Origin: Aliidiomarina minuta
GTDB lineage: Bacteria > Pseudomonadota > Gammaproteobacteria > Enterobacterales > Alteromonadaceae
Reading direction: 5' to 3'
NCBI RefSeq assembly: GCF_003987145.1
Contig: NZ_PIPL01000002.1
Coordinates: 124,001 to 188,000 of the forward strand
DNA: 64,000 nucleotides
The notes beneath the pieces are model-generated. The model was not told where the DNA came from. It saw nothing but the letters and a program-made list of their open reading frames with translations, and did no database searches. Made by a program: the position numbers and the translations under genes. This document shows positions 51,426 through 60,414 of this stretch, one piece after another; position 1 is the stretch's first letter, and each line of letters opens with the position of its first letter.

Positions 51426-53024
51426 GTGAACAGTGAGTATGACGCTCCAACCCAACTTTACCCCAATTGGAGCGGTGATAGTGCTTTAGGTGATGAACCG
51501 ATATTGTTGCCTGTGCTTATTATTGCCTGTCATCCAGATGCGAACCGCTTGGGTGAATATGCAGTGCTCGACAGCTTGTGGCAGCATGGCAGCCAGGAAC
51601 TAAGTCGGCACTGGCCAGAATTTATTAATCCCCAGGATAGCTTTGGCAAAGGCCTTAGCATTGCTCATATCAGCCGCAAATCGCTACTTTTGGAACGTAG
51701 CGGAGCTATGCAGATAAAGCTGTCGCGGCAGCAGTATTCTGCTCCAGTGCGGGTAGACGGTAAAGCTCTGCAGGACAGCCTGCTGGTAGGCAAAAAAGAA
51801 CTGCAACAGGGAGTGCAGCTGTGCCTGAGTGAGCGGGTGTTACTGATCCTTAAATACATTCCTGTGCCGGCATTGCACAACAATAGTTACGGGCTGCTGG
51901 GCTTAAGTCAGGATATAGAAGCGGTCCGTGAACGTATTCGTAAAGTCGATGGTCTTAATGAACCTGTATTGATCCGTGGAGCGACAGGAACGGGCAAGGA
52001 GCTGGTTGCTCAGGCTATTTATCAGAATAGCGCTCGTGTTGGTAAGCCTTTTATTAGTGTTAATCTGGCTGCGTTGCAGGAATCATTAGCGGCAGCAGAG
52101 CTCTTTGGTGCGCGCAAAGGCTCTTATACCGGCGCAGTGCAGGAGCGTCAGGGCTATTTTCAGGCAGCTAATGGTGGCACTCTGTTTCTGGATGAAATCG
52201 GCGAGGCATCGGTTGAAGTGCAGACCATGTTATTGCGTGTACTGGAGACCGGTGATGTCATGCCGGTGGGGGCGAATCAATCTGAAAAGGTTGATGTACG
52301 TATTATTGCGGCCACGGATGCTAACCTGGAAAAGCTGGGTGAAACCGATGCTTTTAAATTGCCCTTGCTGCATCGTTTGTCGAGTTATCAGATATTTTTA
52401 TCGCCCTTGAAAGAACGTTGTGAAGATATTCCTTGCCTGTTGCTACATTTCTTTTTGCAGCAATGGGAGCAGGTTGAGAAACAGCAAGGCGCCGTTCGCT
52501 TACCTACTGATGATGACATCCCATGGTTATCACCAGACCTTGTTTCAGTATTGTTGAGCTGTGACTGGCCTGGCAATATTCGACAGTTACGTAATGTCGC
52601 ACGACAGCTGGTTATTGATGGACGAGGACAAAAACAGTTAAGACTGGATGCCCAGCTACGCGATATGCTGCATAATCAGGTGGAGACTCCTGGTGTGGCT
52701 GAAAGCCGCGGGCAATATAAAGGGTCTGAAGTTTCGGTGAAGAGAAAGCCCAGTCAGGTAAGCCGTGAAGAGCTGGCTCAGGGACTTCGCCAACATCGTT
52801 TTGACTTACAGGCCACGGCTGATCATTTAGGCATTGCACGAGCTTCGGTGTACAAACTCATTGAGCGTCACCCGGAGATGAGACAGGTCGCGGATATCAG
52901 TGATGAAGAATTAATTGCCAGCTATGAAAAGCATGCGGGCGACCTGGAAAAAATGATGTGGCAACTGGAAGTATCCCAGCTTGGGCTCAGACGTCGGCTG
53001 CGTGCGATGGGTTTTGACGCATGA
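51426..53024 (+). CDS. Sigma54-type AAA+ transcription activator with Fis HTH
   Basis: A 532-residue enhancer-binding-protein-like regulator. The N-terminal 150 residues contain an FHA-like pattern (FGKGLSIAHISRKSLLLERSG). The AAA+ domain has Walker A GATGTGKE (about 186), Walker B GGTLFLDEIGE (about 252) and an arginine-rich second region of homology. The sigma54-contacting loop reads GSYTGA instead of GAFTGA. A Fis-type helix-turn-helix (LQATADHLGIARASVYKLI, about 461) binds DNA. The start is GTG with AAGGAG 7 nt upstream. Whether it still drives sigma54 is uncertain because of the altered loop. No target genes are evident. Confidence 0.85.
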   Translation: MNSEYDAPTQLYPNWSGDSALGDEPILLPVLIIACHPDANRLGEYAVLDSLWQHGSQELSRHWPEFINPQDSFGKGLSIAHISRKSLLLERSGAMQIKLSRQQYSAPVRVDGKALQDSLLVGKKELQQGVQLCLSERVLLILKYIPVPALHNNSYGLLGLSQDIEAVRERIRKVDGLNEPVLIRGATGTGKELVAQAIYQNSARVGKPFISVNLAALQESLAAAELFGARKGSYTGAVQERQGYFQAANGGTLFLDEIGEASVEVQTMLLRVLETGDVMPVGANQSEKVDVRIIAATDANLEKLGETDAFKLPLLHRLSSYQIFLSPLKERCEDIPCLLLHFFLQQWEQVEKQQGAVRLPTDDDIPWLSPDLVSVLLSCDWPGNIRQLRNVARQLVIDGRGQKQLRLDAQLRDMLHNQVETPGVAESRGQYKGSEVSVKRKPSQVSREELAQGLRQHRFDLQATADHLGIARASVYKLIERHPEMRQVADISDEELIASYEKHAGDLEKMMWQLEVSQLGLRRRLRAMGFDA

Positions 53025-53173
53025 ACGTTTAGATTTGTAGCGGCTTTAGGTACAATGCGGCGCTATTTTTAAGATATTTTACAAAAACGCTTGTCTCAGC
53101 GGTAGATTAGCCCAATAACAGGTTAATGCTTTTTTGCTGAACTTATACCAATTATACCAAAGAGGAACATTGT

Positions 53174-53509
53174 ATGGATTTTTTAATTGCCAATGCACAC
53201 GCTCAGGACGCCGGCGCTGAAGGTGGTGGAGCTTTTTCACTGATCATTATGCTGGTGCTGTTTGGCCTGATCTTTTACTTCATGATTTATCGTCCACAGG
53301 CAAAACGGGTAAAAGAGCATAAGAACCTGGTTACGGCACTGGGCAAAGGCGATGAAATCCTGACTCAGGGTGGCCTGGTAGGCAAAATCGTGAAAGTAAC
53401 TGAAGATAACGATTTTATGGTTGTGGCTGTGGCTGACAACGTAGAGATGACAGTACAAAAAGGCTCGGTGGCTGCCGTCTTGCCAAAAGGTACTATTAAA
53501 ACTCTGTAA
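53174..53509 (+). CDS. yajC: Sec translocase accessory subunit YajC
   Basis: A 111-residue inner-membrane protein. One N-terminal membrane helix (SLIIMLVLFGLIFYFMIYRPQ) ends with the family motif YRPQAKR and is followed by a small SH3-like cytoplasmic domain (GDEILTQGGLVGKIVKV). YajC binds SecDF and the YidC/SecYEG machinery. It heads the yajC-secD-secF operon. The queA-tgt pair that precedes yajC in many gammaproteobacteria is replaced here by a transcription activator gene and a 149-bp gap. Confidence 0.95.
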   Translation: MDFLIANAHAQDAGAEGGGAFSLIIMLVLFGLIFYFMIYRPQAKRVKEHKNLVTALGKGDEILTQGGLVGKIVKVTEDNDFMVVAVADNVEMTVQKGSVAAVLPKGTIKTL

Positions 53510-53533
53510 CGCCTGAGTTGGAAGGACGTACTT

Positions 53534-55384
53534 GTGTTAAATAAATATCCTCTATGGAAAAACCTGATGGTGATCTTAGTGATCGCCATCGGTGCTTTAT
53601 ATGCCTTACCTAATCTGTATGGTGAAGACCCGGCGATTCAGGTGTCGGCAACGCGCAGTGGTGAAGTAACCACAAGTACGCTGGAACAGGTAGAGCGTGC
53701 TTTAAATGCAGGAGGGTTAGCACCGCGAGGTATAACTCTTGAGAACGATCAGATTCTGGTACGCCTGAATAGCGATGACGAGCAGTTGCGGGCCCAGGAT
53801 ATACTGACTAGTGAACTGGGTCGAAACTATATTGTTGCGCTTAACTTAGCTCCTGCGCAGCCAGCATGGCTGGCAAGCATCGGCGGTGAACCGCTGAAGC
53901 TGGGACTTGATTTACGTGGCGGTGTGCATTTCCTGATGGAAGTAAATATGGACGAAGCCATAGATACTATCCGTGAGCAGATGGCTACTGAAGTTCGTAG
54001 TCAGTTGCGTGAAGAGGGTGTGCGCTACCGGAGCGTCGAGGAAGACGGCTCTGATATTCTGGTCACATTGCGTAATAGCGATGATCTGCAGGCTGCAAAC
54101 AGCGCCTTGCGCAATACTTATGAAGGCTATCGAACAAGTACCAGCGCTGACACTAATCAGCTGCGTTTGTCGATGACGGACCAGCACTTGCAGGAAACCC
54201 AGGCTAATGCGATTTCACAGAATATTACGATTTTGCGTAACCGGGTCGATGAGCTGGGTGTTGCTGAACCCCTGATTCAGCGTCAGGGTCAGGATCGCAT
54301 CGTAGTTGAATTGCCAGGTGTTCAGGACACGGCTCGTGCGAAAGAAATTCTGGGCGCTACGGCGACGCTGGAGTTTCGTTTTGTCGATACTGAAAACGAT
54401 TTACGGGACGCCCAGCAGGGTCGTGTGCCTTTTGGTAGCCGTTTGTATGACCGACGTGGTGGCGGACAGGTATTGCTTGAAAACCGCGTTATTCTGACCG
54501 GTGACCATATAGTTAATGCGAATGCCGGTTTTGATGAGAATAACCGTCCTCAGGTTTCTATCAGCCTCGATTCGGCGGGTGGTAGCATGATGTCCCTGGC
54601 CACCCGTGACCGCATTGGCGATCCTATGGCAACTGTTTTCATTGAATTCATTGCTACGGGTGAACAAACCGAAGACGGTAGCGTTGAATTTGAACGGGTA
54701 GAAGAAGTTGTTAGTGAAGCGACCATTCAGGCGCGTTTAGGTTCTAGCTTCCGTATTACCGGTGTTGGTGGTATGCAGGAAGCCCAGAATCTAGCGCTAT
54801 TGCTGCGCGCTGGTGCTTTGATAGCACCTATTCAGATTGTCGAAGAGCGTACCGTAGGTCCGAGTTTAGGGGCTGAGAACGTGCGTTCAGGTATGACCGC
54901 TATTCTGGCCGGTTTTGTGCTGATTCTTATTTTCATGGCTATCTATTATCGTAAGTTTGGCCTGATCGCCAATATGGCACTGGCAACCAACCTCATTATG
55001 ATAGTGGGTGTTATGTCGATGATTCCAGGGGCTACCTTAACCATGCCTGGTATGGCCGGTATTCTGCTGACTGTAGGTATGGCGGTAGATGCCAACGTGC
55101 TTATATTTGAGCGCATACGGGAAGAGTTAAAGGATGGACGAAGTCCGCAGCAGGCGATTTCCAGGGGCTATGATAATGCTCTGTCATCGATTGCGGATGC
55201 CAACATCACTACACTGATTGCAGCTTTCATACTCTTTGCAGTGGGTACGGGTTCTATCAAAGGCTTTGCGATTACGCTGGGCATAGGTATCGCAACCTCC
55301 ATGTTTACCGCCATTATTGGTACACGCATGATAGTTAACCTGGCCTGGGGTCGTAACAAACGACTCAAGAAGCTGTCAATTTAG
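53534..55384 (+). CDS. secD: Protein translocase subunit SecD
   Basis: A 616-residue inner-membrane protein that, with SecF, uses the proton gradient to complete protein export. One N-terminal helix (WKNLMVILVIAIGALYALPNLYG) precedes the large periplasmic domain containing LGLDLRGGVHFLMEV and GVQDTARAKEILGATATLEFR. Five helices follow with the conserved GMAVDANVLIFERIREE motif. The start is GTG at 53534, with GGAAGG 9 nt upstream. The length matches the family. It lies 24 bp after yajC. Confidence 0.96.
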   Translation: MLNKYPLWKNLMVILVIAIGALYALPNLYGEDPAIQVSATRSGEVTTSTLEQVERALNAGGLAPRGITLENDQILVRLNSDDEQLRAQDILTSELGRNYIVALNLAPAQPAWLASIGGEPLKLGLDLRGGVHFLMEVNMDEAIDTIREQMATEVRSQLREEGVRYRSVEEDGSDILVTLRNSDDLQAANSALRNTYEGYRTSTSADTNQLRLSMTDQHLQETQANAISQNITILRNRVDELGVAEPLIQRQGQDRIVVELPGVQDTARAKEILGATATLEFRFVDTENDLRDAQQGRVPFGSRLYDRRGGGQVLLENRVILTGDHIVNANAGFDENNRPQVSISLDSAGGSMMSLATRDRIGDPMATVFIEFIATGEQTEDGSVEFERVEEVVSEATIQARLGSSFRITGVGGMQEAQNLALLLRAGALIAPIQIVEERTVGPSLGAENVRSGMTAILAGFVLILIFMAIYYRKFGLIANMALATNLIMIVGVMSMIPGATLTMPGMAGILLTVGMAVDANVLIFERIREELKDGRSPQQAISRGYDNALSSIADANITTLIAAFILFAVGTGSIKGFAITLGIGIATSMFTAIIGTRMIVNLAWGRNKRLKKLSI

Positions 55385-55394
55385 GGGATAGGCA

Positions 55395-56348
55395 ATGTTT
55401 GAACTGACTAAAGTAGACGAAAATCGTCCCCTTGAATTTATGTCCATTCGTAAGTGGACGAACTGGTTGAGCGCAGTGCTCATTGTGTTGTCGTTGGCTA
55501 CGCTAATGACCAATAAGCTGAACTGGGGACTGGACTTTACCGGGGGCACGCTGATTGAAGTGGGCTTCACAGAGCCTGCAGATTTAGCTGAAATCCGCAG
55601 CCTGTTAGAAGCCCGTGAATACGGTGATGCAGTGGTACAGAACTTCGGCTCGTCGCGGGACGTGCTAGTTCGTATTCCGCCGCGCGGCGAAGCCGATGCT
55701 GAGTCCATAGGCAACAATATGTTTAACCTGCTACGTACCGAGCTGGATGAAAATCTGGACATGCGTCGGGTTGAATTTGTCGGGCCTAATGTTGGCGAAG
55801 AGCTGGCGGAAGCAGGTGGCCTGGCCATGATAGTGGCCATTATCTGTATCCTTATCTATGTCTCTTTCCGCTTTGAGTGGCGGATGGCGTTGAGTGCGGT
55901 AGCTGGTTTGGCGCAGGATATAATTCTGGTACTGGGTCTCTTTTCTATTCTGAGGCTGCAGGTTGACCTGACCATTCTGGCGGCACTGCTGGCGGTGATT
56001 GGTTACTCCCTGAATGACAGTATTGTGGTTTCGGACAGGATACGGGAAAACTTCCGTAAATTACGCAAAGAGCTACCGGAAGCCGTTATTAATATTTCAC
56101 TGAGCCAGACCCTGAGCCGGACCTTGGTGACCTCATTAACGACCTTAATGGTGCTACTGACGCTGCTTTTCTTTGGCGGTCAGATGGTACAGGGTTTTGC
56201 TATTGCGATGTTGACAGGTGTGATTGTGGGTACTTACTCATCTATCTTCCTGCGTAGCTCCCTGATGCTTGCTCTGGGCATTAACCGAGAATCCCTGATG
56301 CCACCTGAAGTTGAAAAAGAAGGTGAGGATCAGGATCCCGTGATGTAA
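55395..56348 (+). CDS. secF: Protein translocase subunit SecF
   Basis: A 317-residue partner of SecD with six membrane helices. The first periplasmic segment has LNWGLDFTGGTLIEVGF. The core motifs include AVIGYSLNDSIVVSDRIREN and SQTLSRTLVTSLTTLMVLL, which are diagnostic. It begins 10 bp after secD and ends the operon at a strong terminator. Confidence 0.96.
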   Translation: MFELTKVDENRPLEFMSIRKWTNWLSAVLIVLSLATLMTNKLNWGLDFTGGTLIEVGFTEPADLAEIRSLLEAREYGDAVVQNFGSSRDVLVRIPPRGEADAESIGNNMFNLLRTELDENLDMRRVEFVGPNVGEELAEAGGLAMIVAIICILIYVSFRFEWRMALSAVAGLAQDIILVLGLFSILRLQVDLTILAALLAVIGYSLNDSIVVSDRIRENFRKLRKELPEAVINISLSQTLSRTLVTSLTTLMVLLTLLFFGGQMVQGFAIAMLTGVIVGTYSSIFLRSSLMLALGINRESLMPPEVEKEGEDQDPVM

Positions 56349-56364
56349 CCCTTTGCACATTTAC

Positions 56365-56399
56365 AAAAGCTCCGGCGCCTGGCGTACGGAGCTTTTTTT
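56365..56399 (+). terminator. Terminator after secF
   Basis: A 10-bp stem, AAAAGCTCCG/CGGAGCTTTT, with a 12-nt loop and a continuing T run lies 16 bp after the secF stop. Confidence 0.92.
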
Positions 56400-56529
56400 A
56401 TGGCTGCGAAAAGGCTAAAACTAGGGTACAGTGATGGAGTTGACGGAACCATAGGTCCGTATTCAGACTCATAATGAAAGCTATGATTAGTAAGCAATAA
56501 TCAGACGATTTTAAGTAGAAGGATTTCAG

Positions 56530-57303
56530 ATGTTATTTGTGGTTTCTCCGGCCAAAAACCTGGATTACGAAACACCTGCGCCAACGGACACCTATACCCA
56601 GCCGTCCATGTTGGATCAGGCTCAGTTACTGGTAGAGCGTTGCCGGGAATTATCGCCGCAGCAGTTAGGTTCGTTAATGAAAATCAGCGATAAGCTGGCG
56701 GGCCTCAATGCCGCCCGTTTTAGTGAGTGGGAGCGGCCTTTTACGCAGGATAATGCCAAACAGGCAGTGTTTGCATTTAACGGTGATGTTTATACCGGGC
56801 TGGATGCACAAAATCTGGAAAATGATGATTTGCAATATGGCCAAAAGCACATGCGTATCTTGTCTGGCTTGTATGGTGTGTTGAAACCGCTAGACTTAAT
56901 GCAGCCGTATCGTTTAGAAATGGGCTCAAAACTCGATAATCAGCGCGGTAAAGACCTGTATCAGTTTTGGGGAGACCGCATTACTGAAGTGTTAAATGAG
57001 GATTTAGCTGGGCTGAAGTCAAAGACTTTGATCAACCTGGCTTCCAATGAGTATTTTAAAGCCGTCAATAAAAAAGCTTTAAACGCTGACATTGTGACTC
57101 CGGTCTTCAAAGATACTAAAAACGGTCAGCTTAAAGTGATTAGTTTTTATGCAAAAAAAGCGCGTGGCATGATGGCGCGTTTTATATTGACGCAGAAACC
57201 GGCTTCGTTAGATGCATTGAAGAAATTTGATGAAGCAGGTTACCAGTATGACGACAAGTTATCATCAGCCGGCGAGCTGGTGTTTTGTCGGGCAGAGCAG
57301 TAG
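56530..57303 (+). CDS. yaaA: Peroxide-stress protein YaaA
   Basis: A 257-residue UPF0246/DUF328 protein. It begins MLFVVSPAKNLDYETPAPT and contains the conserved YTGLDAQNLENDDL, LSGLYGVLKPLDLMQPYRLEMG and NLASNEYFKAV segments. In E. coli YaaA limits intracellular free iron and DNA damage during hydrogen peroxide stress and is OxyR-induced. I see no recognisable OxyR site in the 180-bp upstream region. GAAGGA precedes the ATG. Confidence 0.95.
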   Translation: MLFVVSPAKNLDYETPAPTDTYTQPSMLDQAQLLVERCRELSPQQLGSLMKISDKLAGLNAARFSEWERPFTQDNAKQAVFAFNGDVYTGLDAQNLENDDLQYGQKHMRILSGLYGVLKPLDLMQPYRLEMGSKLDNQRGKDLYQFWGDRITEVLNEDLAGLKSKTLINLASNEYFKAVNKKALNADIVTPVFKDTKNGQLKVISFYAKKARGMMARFILTQKPASLDALKKFDEAGYQYDDKLSSAGELVFCRAEQ

Positions 57304-57321
57304 TAATTTGAGGATCCAAGC

Positions 57322-58224
57322 ATGAGTCAACGTAACGCAGTAAATGAAGATGAAATCGCAGCGCAACAACGTCGGGCGACTACTAGCATAGTCATTGCTA
57401 TTGTAGTTATTCTGATACTAGCGGTGTTGGCCTGGTTGTGGTTACGCGAAGCGGACGAACCTCAGGCACCGATTGCACCTGAAACACCGGTGGTAGAAGA
57501 CGCTCGTGAACAAGTAGAGCGAGAACCTGACGTCGATACAGAGCCCCGTGCTGAACCTGAGCCTGAGCGTGAAGCGGAGCCAACAGATGAACCGCCCGAA
57601 GTACTGGTGCCAGAGCGCGAAGAAGAGGTAGAAGCGGAACCATTACCTGACCTGAACGAAAGCACTTCGCCATTATTGTCGGAACTTTCAGAGCAGAATA
57701 TTAATACCCGTCCGGTACGGAGTTCCCATGTTATTCGTGACCTGGTGATTTTTGTTAAGAACCTGAGTGAAGGTGATGTAATTCGTGAAAGTGCCACTAT
57801 TGGCGGGCCTGACGCGCGTTTTCAAACTCAGCGTATTGACGAGCAGCTGTATATTGATGAGCGCAGTTATGCACGATATGACGAGCTGGTCGACTGGTTT
57901 GTGAACATGGATACGGCAGTTCTGGTGGATACTTTTGAACGTTATTCGCCGTTATTTGAGCAAGCCCATGCTGAAATAGCGCGTCCAGACAGTAACTTTC
58001 ATGACCAGGTTATGCAGGCAATTGAACTGCTACTAGAAACGCCTGAACCCGAGGGGCTACTGGCGTTAAGCGATGACCGCGTGATGTATACGTATGCGGA
58101 TCCTGAATTGGAAGAATTGCCCGCGGCGCAAAAACAAATGCTGCGTATGGGCCCGGATAATCAGCGTCGGGTAAAAGAGAAGCTACGTGATATTCGCGAG
58201 GCTTTAGCAGAGCGCACAAATTAA
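57322..58224 (+). CDS. DUF3014 family membrane-anchored protein
   Basis: A 300-residue protein with one membrane helix (about residues 22-44). It is followed by a highly acidic, proline/glutamate-rich linker (about 45-115) and a conserved C-terminal domain (about 120-300) containing IRDLVIFVKNLSEGDV and YARYDELVDWFVNMD. This is the DUF3014 layout; the function is unknown. It follows yaaA by 18 bp and precedes an acyltransferase gene by 4 bp, suggesting a shared operon and perhaps a common envelope role. Confidence 0.85.
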   Translation: MSQRNAVNEDEIAAQQRRATTSIVIAIVVILILAVLAWLWLREADEPQAPIAPETPVVEDAREQVEREPDVDTEPRAEPEPEREAEPTDEPPEVLVPEREEEVEAEPLPDLNESTSPLLSELSEQNINTRPVRSSHVIRDLVIFVKNLSEGDVIRESATIGGPDARFQTQRIDEQLYIDERSYARYDELVDWFVNMDTAVLVDTFERYSPLFEQAHAEIARPDSNFHDQVMQAIELLLETPEPEGLLALSDDRVMYTYADPELEELPAAQKQMLRMGPDNQRRVKEKLRDIREALAERTN

Positions 58225-58228
58225 GTTT

Positions 58229-58813
58229 ATGGCAGAGCAGGACAGTTTAATCTTACCGCGAAGAGGGAATGGTTTGATGCGCGGTATAGGACAGTTAGGT
58301 ATGCGGGTGTTGGGGGGCTGGCAAATTAATGGTCAGTTGCCGGAAGTTCCCAAAGCAATTATTGTGATCGCACCGCATACCTCTAACTGGGATTTTTTTG
58401 TGGGCTTGTTCGTAATGTTTAAATTACGTTTGAGATTGTCCTTTCTGGGCAAGGATTCTCTTTTTGTCTTTCCTGTTAACCGGCTATTGCGCTGGGTAGG
58501 CGGCATACCGATCAAACGTAACTCCAGTGCCGGATCGGTTGGGCAAATGGTTGAAGCCTTTCAAAGACATAAAGAGCTGGTACTGGTTATTACACCAGAA
58601 GGTACTCGTAAGAAAGTAAAAAAATGGAAAACGGGCTTCCTGCACATGGCGAAAGAGGCCAAAGTCCCGGTTATCCCCGTGGCGATGGATTACGCCAGAC
58701 GTTGTGTTGATATCCTCCCCGCATTAACAATTGAGGGGGAAGTAGACGAGGAACTTAAACGGGTACAGTCGTGCGTATTTCACGCACAAGGAAAAAACCC
58801 GGAGAATACCTGA
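58229..58813 (+). CDS. Lysophospholipid acyltransferase family protein
   Basis: A 194-residue protein of the PlsC-like LPLAT superfamily. The catalytic H-x4-D motif is HTSNWD (about residue 51), the second block is GGIPIKRNSS, and the acyl-acceptor block is ITPEGTRKKVKKWKTGF. Such small members are often annotated as 1-acyl-glycerol-3-phosphate acyltransferase-like, though the true acceptor may differ. It begins 4 bp after the DUF3014 gene, and its stop overlaps the next start (TGATG). Confidence 0.85.
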   Translation: MAEQDSLILPRRGNGLMRGIGQLGMRVLGGWQINGQLPEVPKAIIVIAPHTSNWDFFVGLFVMFKLRLRLSFLGKDSLFVFPVNRLLRWVGGIPIKRNSSAGSVGQMVEAFQRHKELVLVITPEGTRKKVKKWKTGFLHMAKEAKVPVIPVAMDYARRCVDILPALTIEGEVDEELKRVQSCVFHAQGKNPENT

Positions 58814-59436
58814 TGCGCCTATTACTGATGACCAGCGTTACCTTACTAATATTCTGGCAAAATCCCCTTGCAGCTTCCTGGCAGGATATTCAGCCTGCTG
58901 ACAGTTATCATAATGTCTGGTCTATTGAACCGTTACAGGAAAGACATAGTTATGCTTATTACAGTGCTTATCAAAGTTCACAGTCCATGTTGGAGAGCAC
59001 GCTCGGCTGGGGTTGGCCGACGGCAAAAATATCCCGGGAAATGAATCAGGATACCGTACAGTATCACCGTGAACAGCATGTGAACGGAGCTACTTACAGT
59101 TATATTATTCGTGACTCCGAGCATGAGCAGATTATGGGTGCTGTGTTTGTTGCACCGGTGCAGAACCGTCGGGGGTTGCCAGACTTTGATGGCTCTTCTT
59201 ATCAGGCGGAAGTCACTTTCTGGATGAATGAAGCGGGCCAGGAGCACGAGCAAGGTCCGGATTTTGTTGCTGATTTATTGCTTTGGCTGGAAGAGAACTG
59301 GGGATTCAGCCGTGTGTTATTACCTGCTTATGAGGATAATGACTTTGCGCGACAACAGTTTGAAGCCCATAATCTGGGACTGGTGATCAGAGATCCTGAG
59401 AGTCAGGAGTTGCTCTATCGCTTTCGTGCGCGTTAA
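58813..59436 (+). CDS. Uncharacterised exported protein, 207 aa
   Basis: A 207-residue protein with a Sec signal peptide, MRLLLMTSVTLLIFWQNPLAA, cleaved before SWQDI. The mature part is rich in aromatic and acidic residues, including a segment GFSRVLLPAYEDNDFARQQF that resembles the end of an acetyltransferase-like fold, although this is weak. The ATG at 58813 is preferred over an upstream frame start because it overlaps the previous stop and gives a proper signal peptide. The function is unknown. Confidence 0.7.
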   Translation: MRLLLMTSVTLLIFWQNPLAASWQDIQPADSYHNVWSIEPLQERHSYAYYSAYQSSQSMLESTLGWGWPTAKISREMNQDTVQYHREQHVNGATYSYIIRDSEHEQIMGAVFVAPVQNRRGLPDFDGSSYQAEVTFWMNEAGQEHEQGPDFVADLLLWLEENWGFSRVLLPAYEDNDFARQQFEAHNLGLVIRDPESQELLYRFRAR

Positions 59437-59448
59437 TCTTATTTATGC

Positions 59449-59454
59449 TACAAT
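59449..59454 (+). promoter_or_regulatory. Extended -10 promoter of the ribH operon
   Basis: TACAAT at 59449-59454 is preceded by TG and one base (TGCTACAAT), an extended -10 element; no good -35 hexamer is present. It lies 59 bp before ribH in the short intergenic gap. No FMN riboswitch can fit in this 76-bp gap. Confidence 0.45.
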
Positions 59455-59512
59455 GCGCGCCATTTTCATAGTCGTCGGCTTTACGCTGAATCTGCTACAG
59501 TAGGATAAACAC

Positions 59513-59977
59513 ATGAAGACCATTGAAGGGGGCGTTGCAGCGCCAGGCAAGAAATTTGCTATTGTTGTTTCTCGTTTTAACAGCTTTATTGTGGAAAGAC
59601 TTCTGGAAGGCGCGTTAGAAACCTTGCAGCGTATTGGTCAGGTTAGTTCTGACGACATAACAATAGTGCGGGTACCAGGTGCTTATGAGCTTCCTATTAC
59701 CGCGAAAAAACTGGCCGCCAGCGGTGACTATGATGCGCTTATTGCTATTGGCGCCGTGATTCGTGGGGGCACGCCACATTTTGATTTTGTGGCTGGTGAA
59801 TCGAACTCAGGGTTGGCTCAGGTAGCTATGCAAAGCGAGGTTCCGGTCGCCTTTGGCGTTATTACTACCGATACTGACGAACAGGCGATAGATCGAGCCG
59901 GCGTCAAGCATGGTAACAAAGGTTCGGAAGCCGCATTAAGTGCACTCGAGATGGTTAACGTTCTGCAACAGTTGTAA
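59513..59977 (+). CDS. ribH: 6,7-dimethyl-8-ribityllumazine synthase
   Basis: A 154-residue lumazine synthase catalysing the penultimate step of riboflavin synthesis. Substrate-binding features include VVSRFNSFIVERLLEGA, the catalytic-loop region VRVPGAYELPITAKKLA, GAVIRGGTPHFDFVAGE and VPVAFGVITTDTDEQA. It leads the ribH-nusB-thiL-pgpA operon with short gaps, an arrangement common in gammaproteobacteria. Confidence 0.96.
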   Translation: MKTIEGGVAAPGKKFAIVVSRFNSFIVERLLEGALETLQRIGQVSSDDITIVRVPGAYELPITAKKLAASGDYDALIAIGAVIRGGTPHFDFVAGESNSGLAQVAMQSEVPVAFGVITTDTDEQAIDRAGVKHGNKGSEAALSALEMVNVLQQL

Positions 59978-59986
59978 GGAATTCAA

Positions 59987-60406
59987 GTGAAACCAGCAGC
60001 ACGCCGCAAGGCTCGTCGCCTTGCCATTCAGGCTATATATTCATGGCAGTTATCGAACAACAGTATCACTGATATTGAAGCCGAATTTCTGACCGACAAT
60101 GATGTGGCTAAAACAGATGTTGAATATTTTCAGGATCTGGTCCGTGGTGTGGCCGCACAGGCTTCAGTACTGGATAATGCCTTGTCGCCATTTACCGACC
60201 GTCCTTTTGCAGATCTGGATCAGATTGAAAGAGCCATTTTGCGGGTTGCCGCTTATGAGCTTAAGCTGCGTATTGACGTGCCTTATAAAGTCGTCATGAA
60301 CGAAGCTATCGAACTGGCTAAAGCCTTTGGTGCTGATGACAGCCATCGTTTCGTTAATGGTGTACTGGACAAAGCCGTTGATACTTTACGCGCGGCTCGT
60401 CAGTAA
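59987..60406 (+). CDS. nusB: Transcription antitermination protein NusB
   Basis: A 139-residue all-helical RNA-binding protein that works with NusE in rRNA antitermination. It shows ARRKARRLAIQAIYSWQ at the N-terminus and LRVAAYELKLRIDVPYKVVMNEAIELAKAFG with RFVNGVLDKA near the C-terminus. The start is GTG at 59987, supported by AAGGA upstream and by the family's N-terminal length. Confidence 0.96.
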   Translation: MKPAARRKARRLAIQAIYSWQLSNNSITDIEAEFLTDNDVAKTDVEYFQDLVRGVAAQASVLDNALSPFTDRPFADLDQIERAILRVAAYELKLRIDVPYKVVMNEAIELAKAFGADDSHRFVNGVLDKAVDTLRAARQ

Positions 60407-60414
60407 GTTTTCTT

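Noticed and set aside
59437..59512. FMN riboswitch before ribH
   Set aside because: The gap is only 76 bp and contains none of the conserved RFN element; an extended -10 promoter explains it better.
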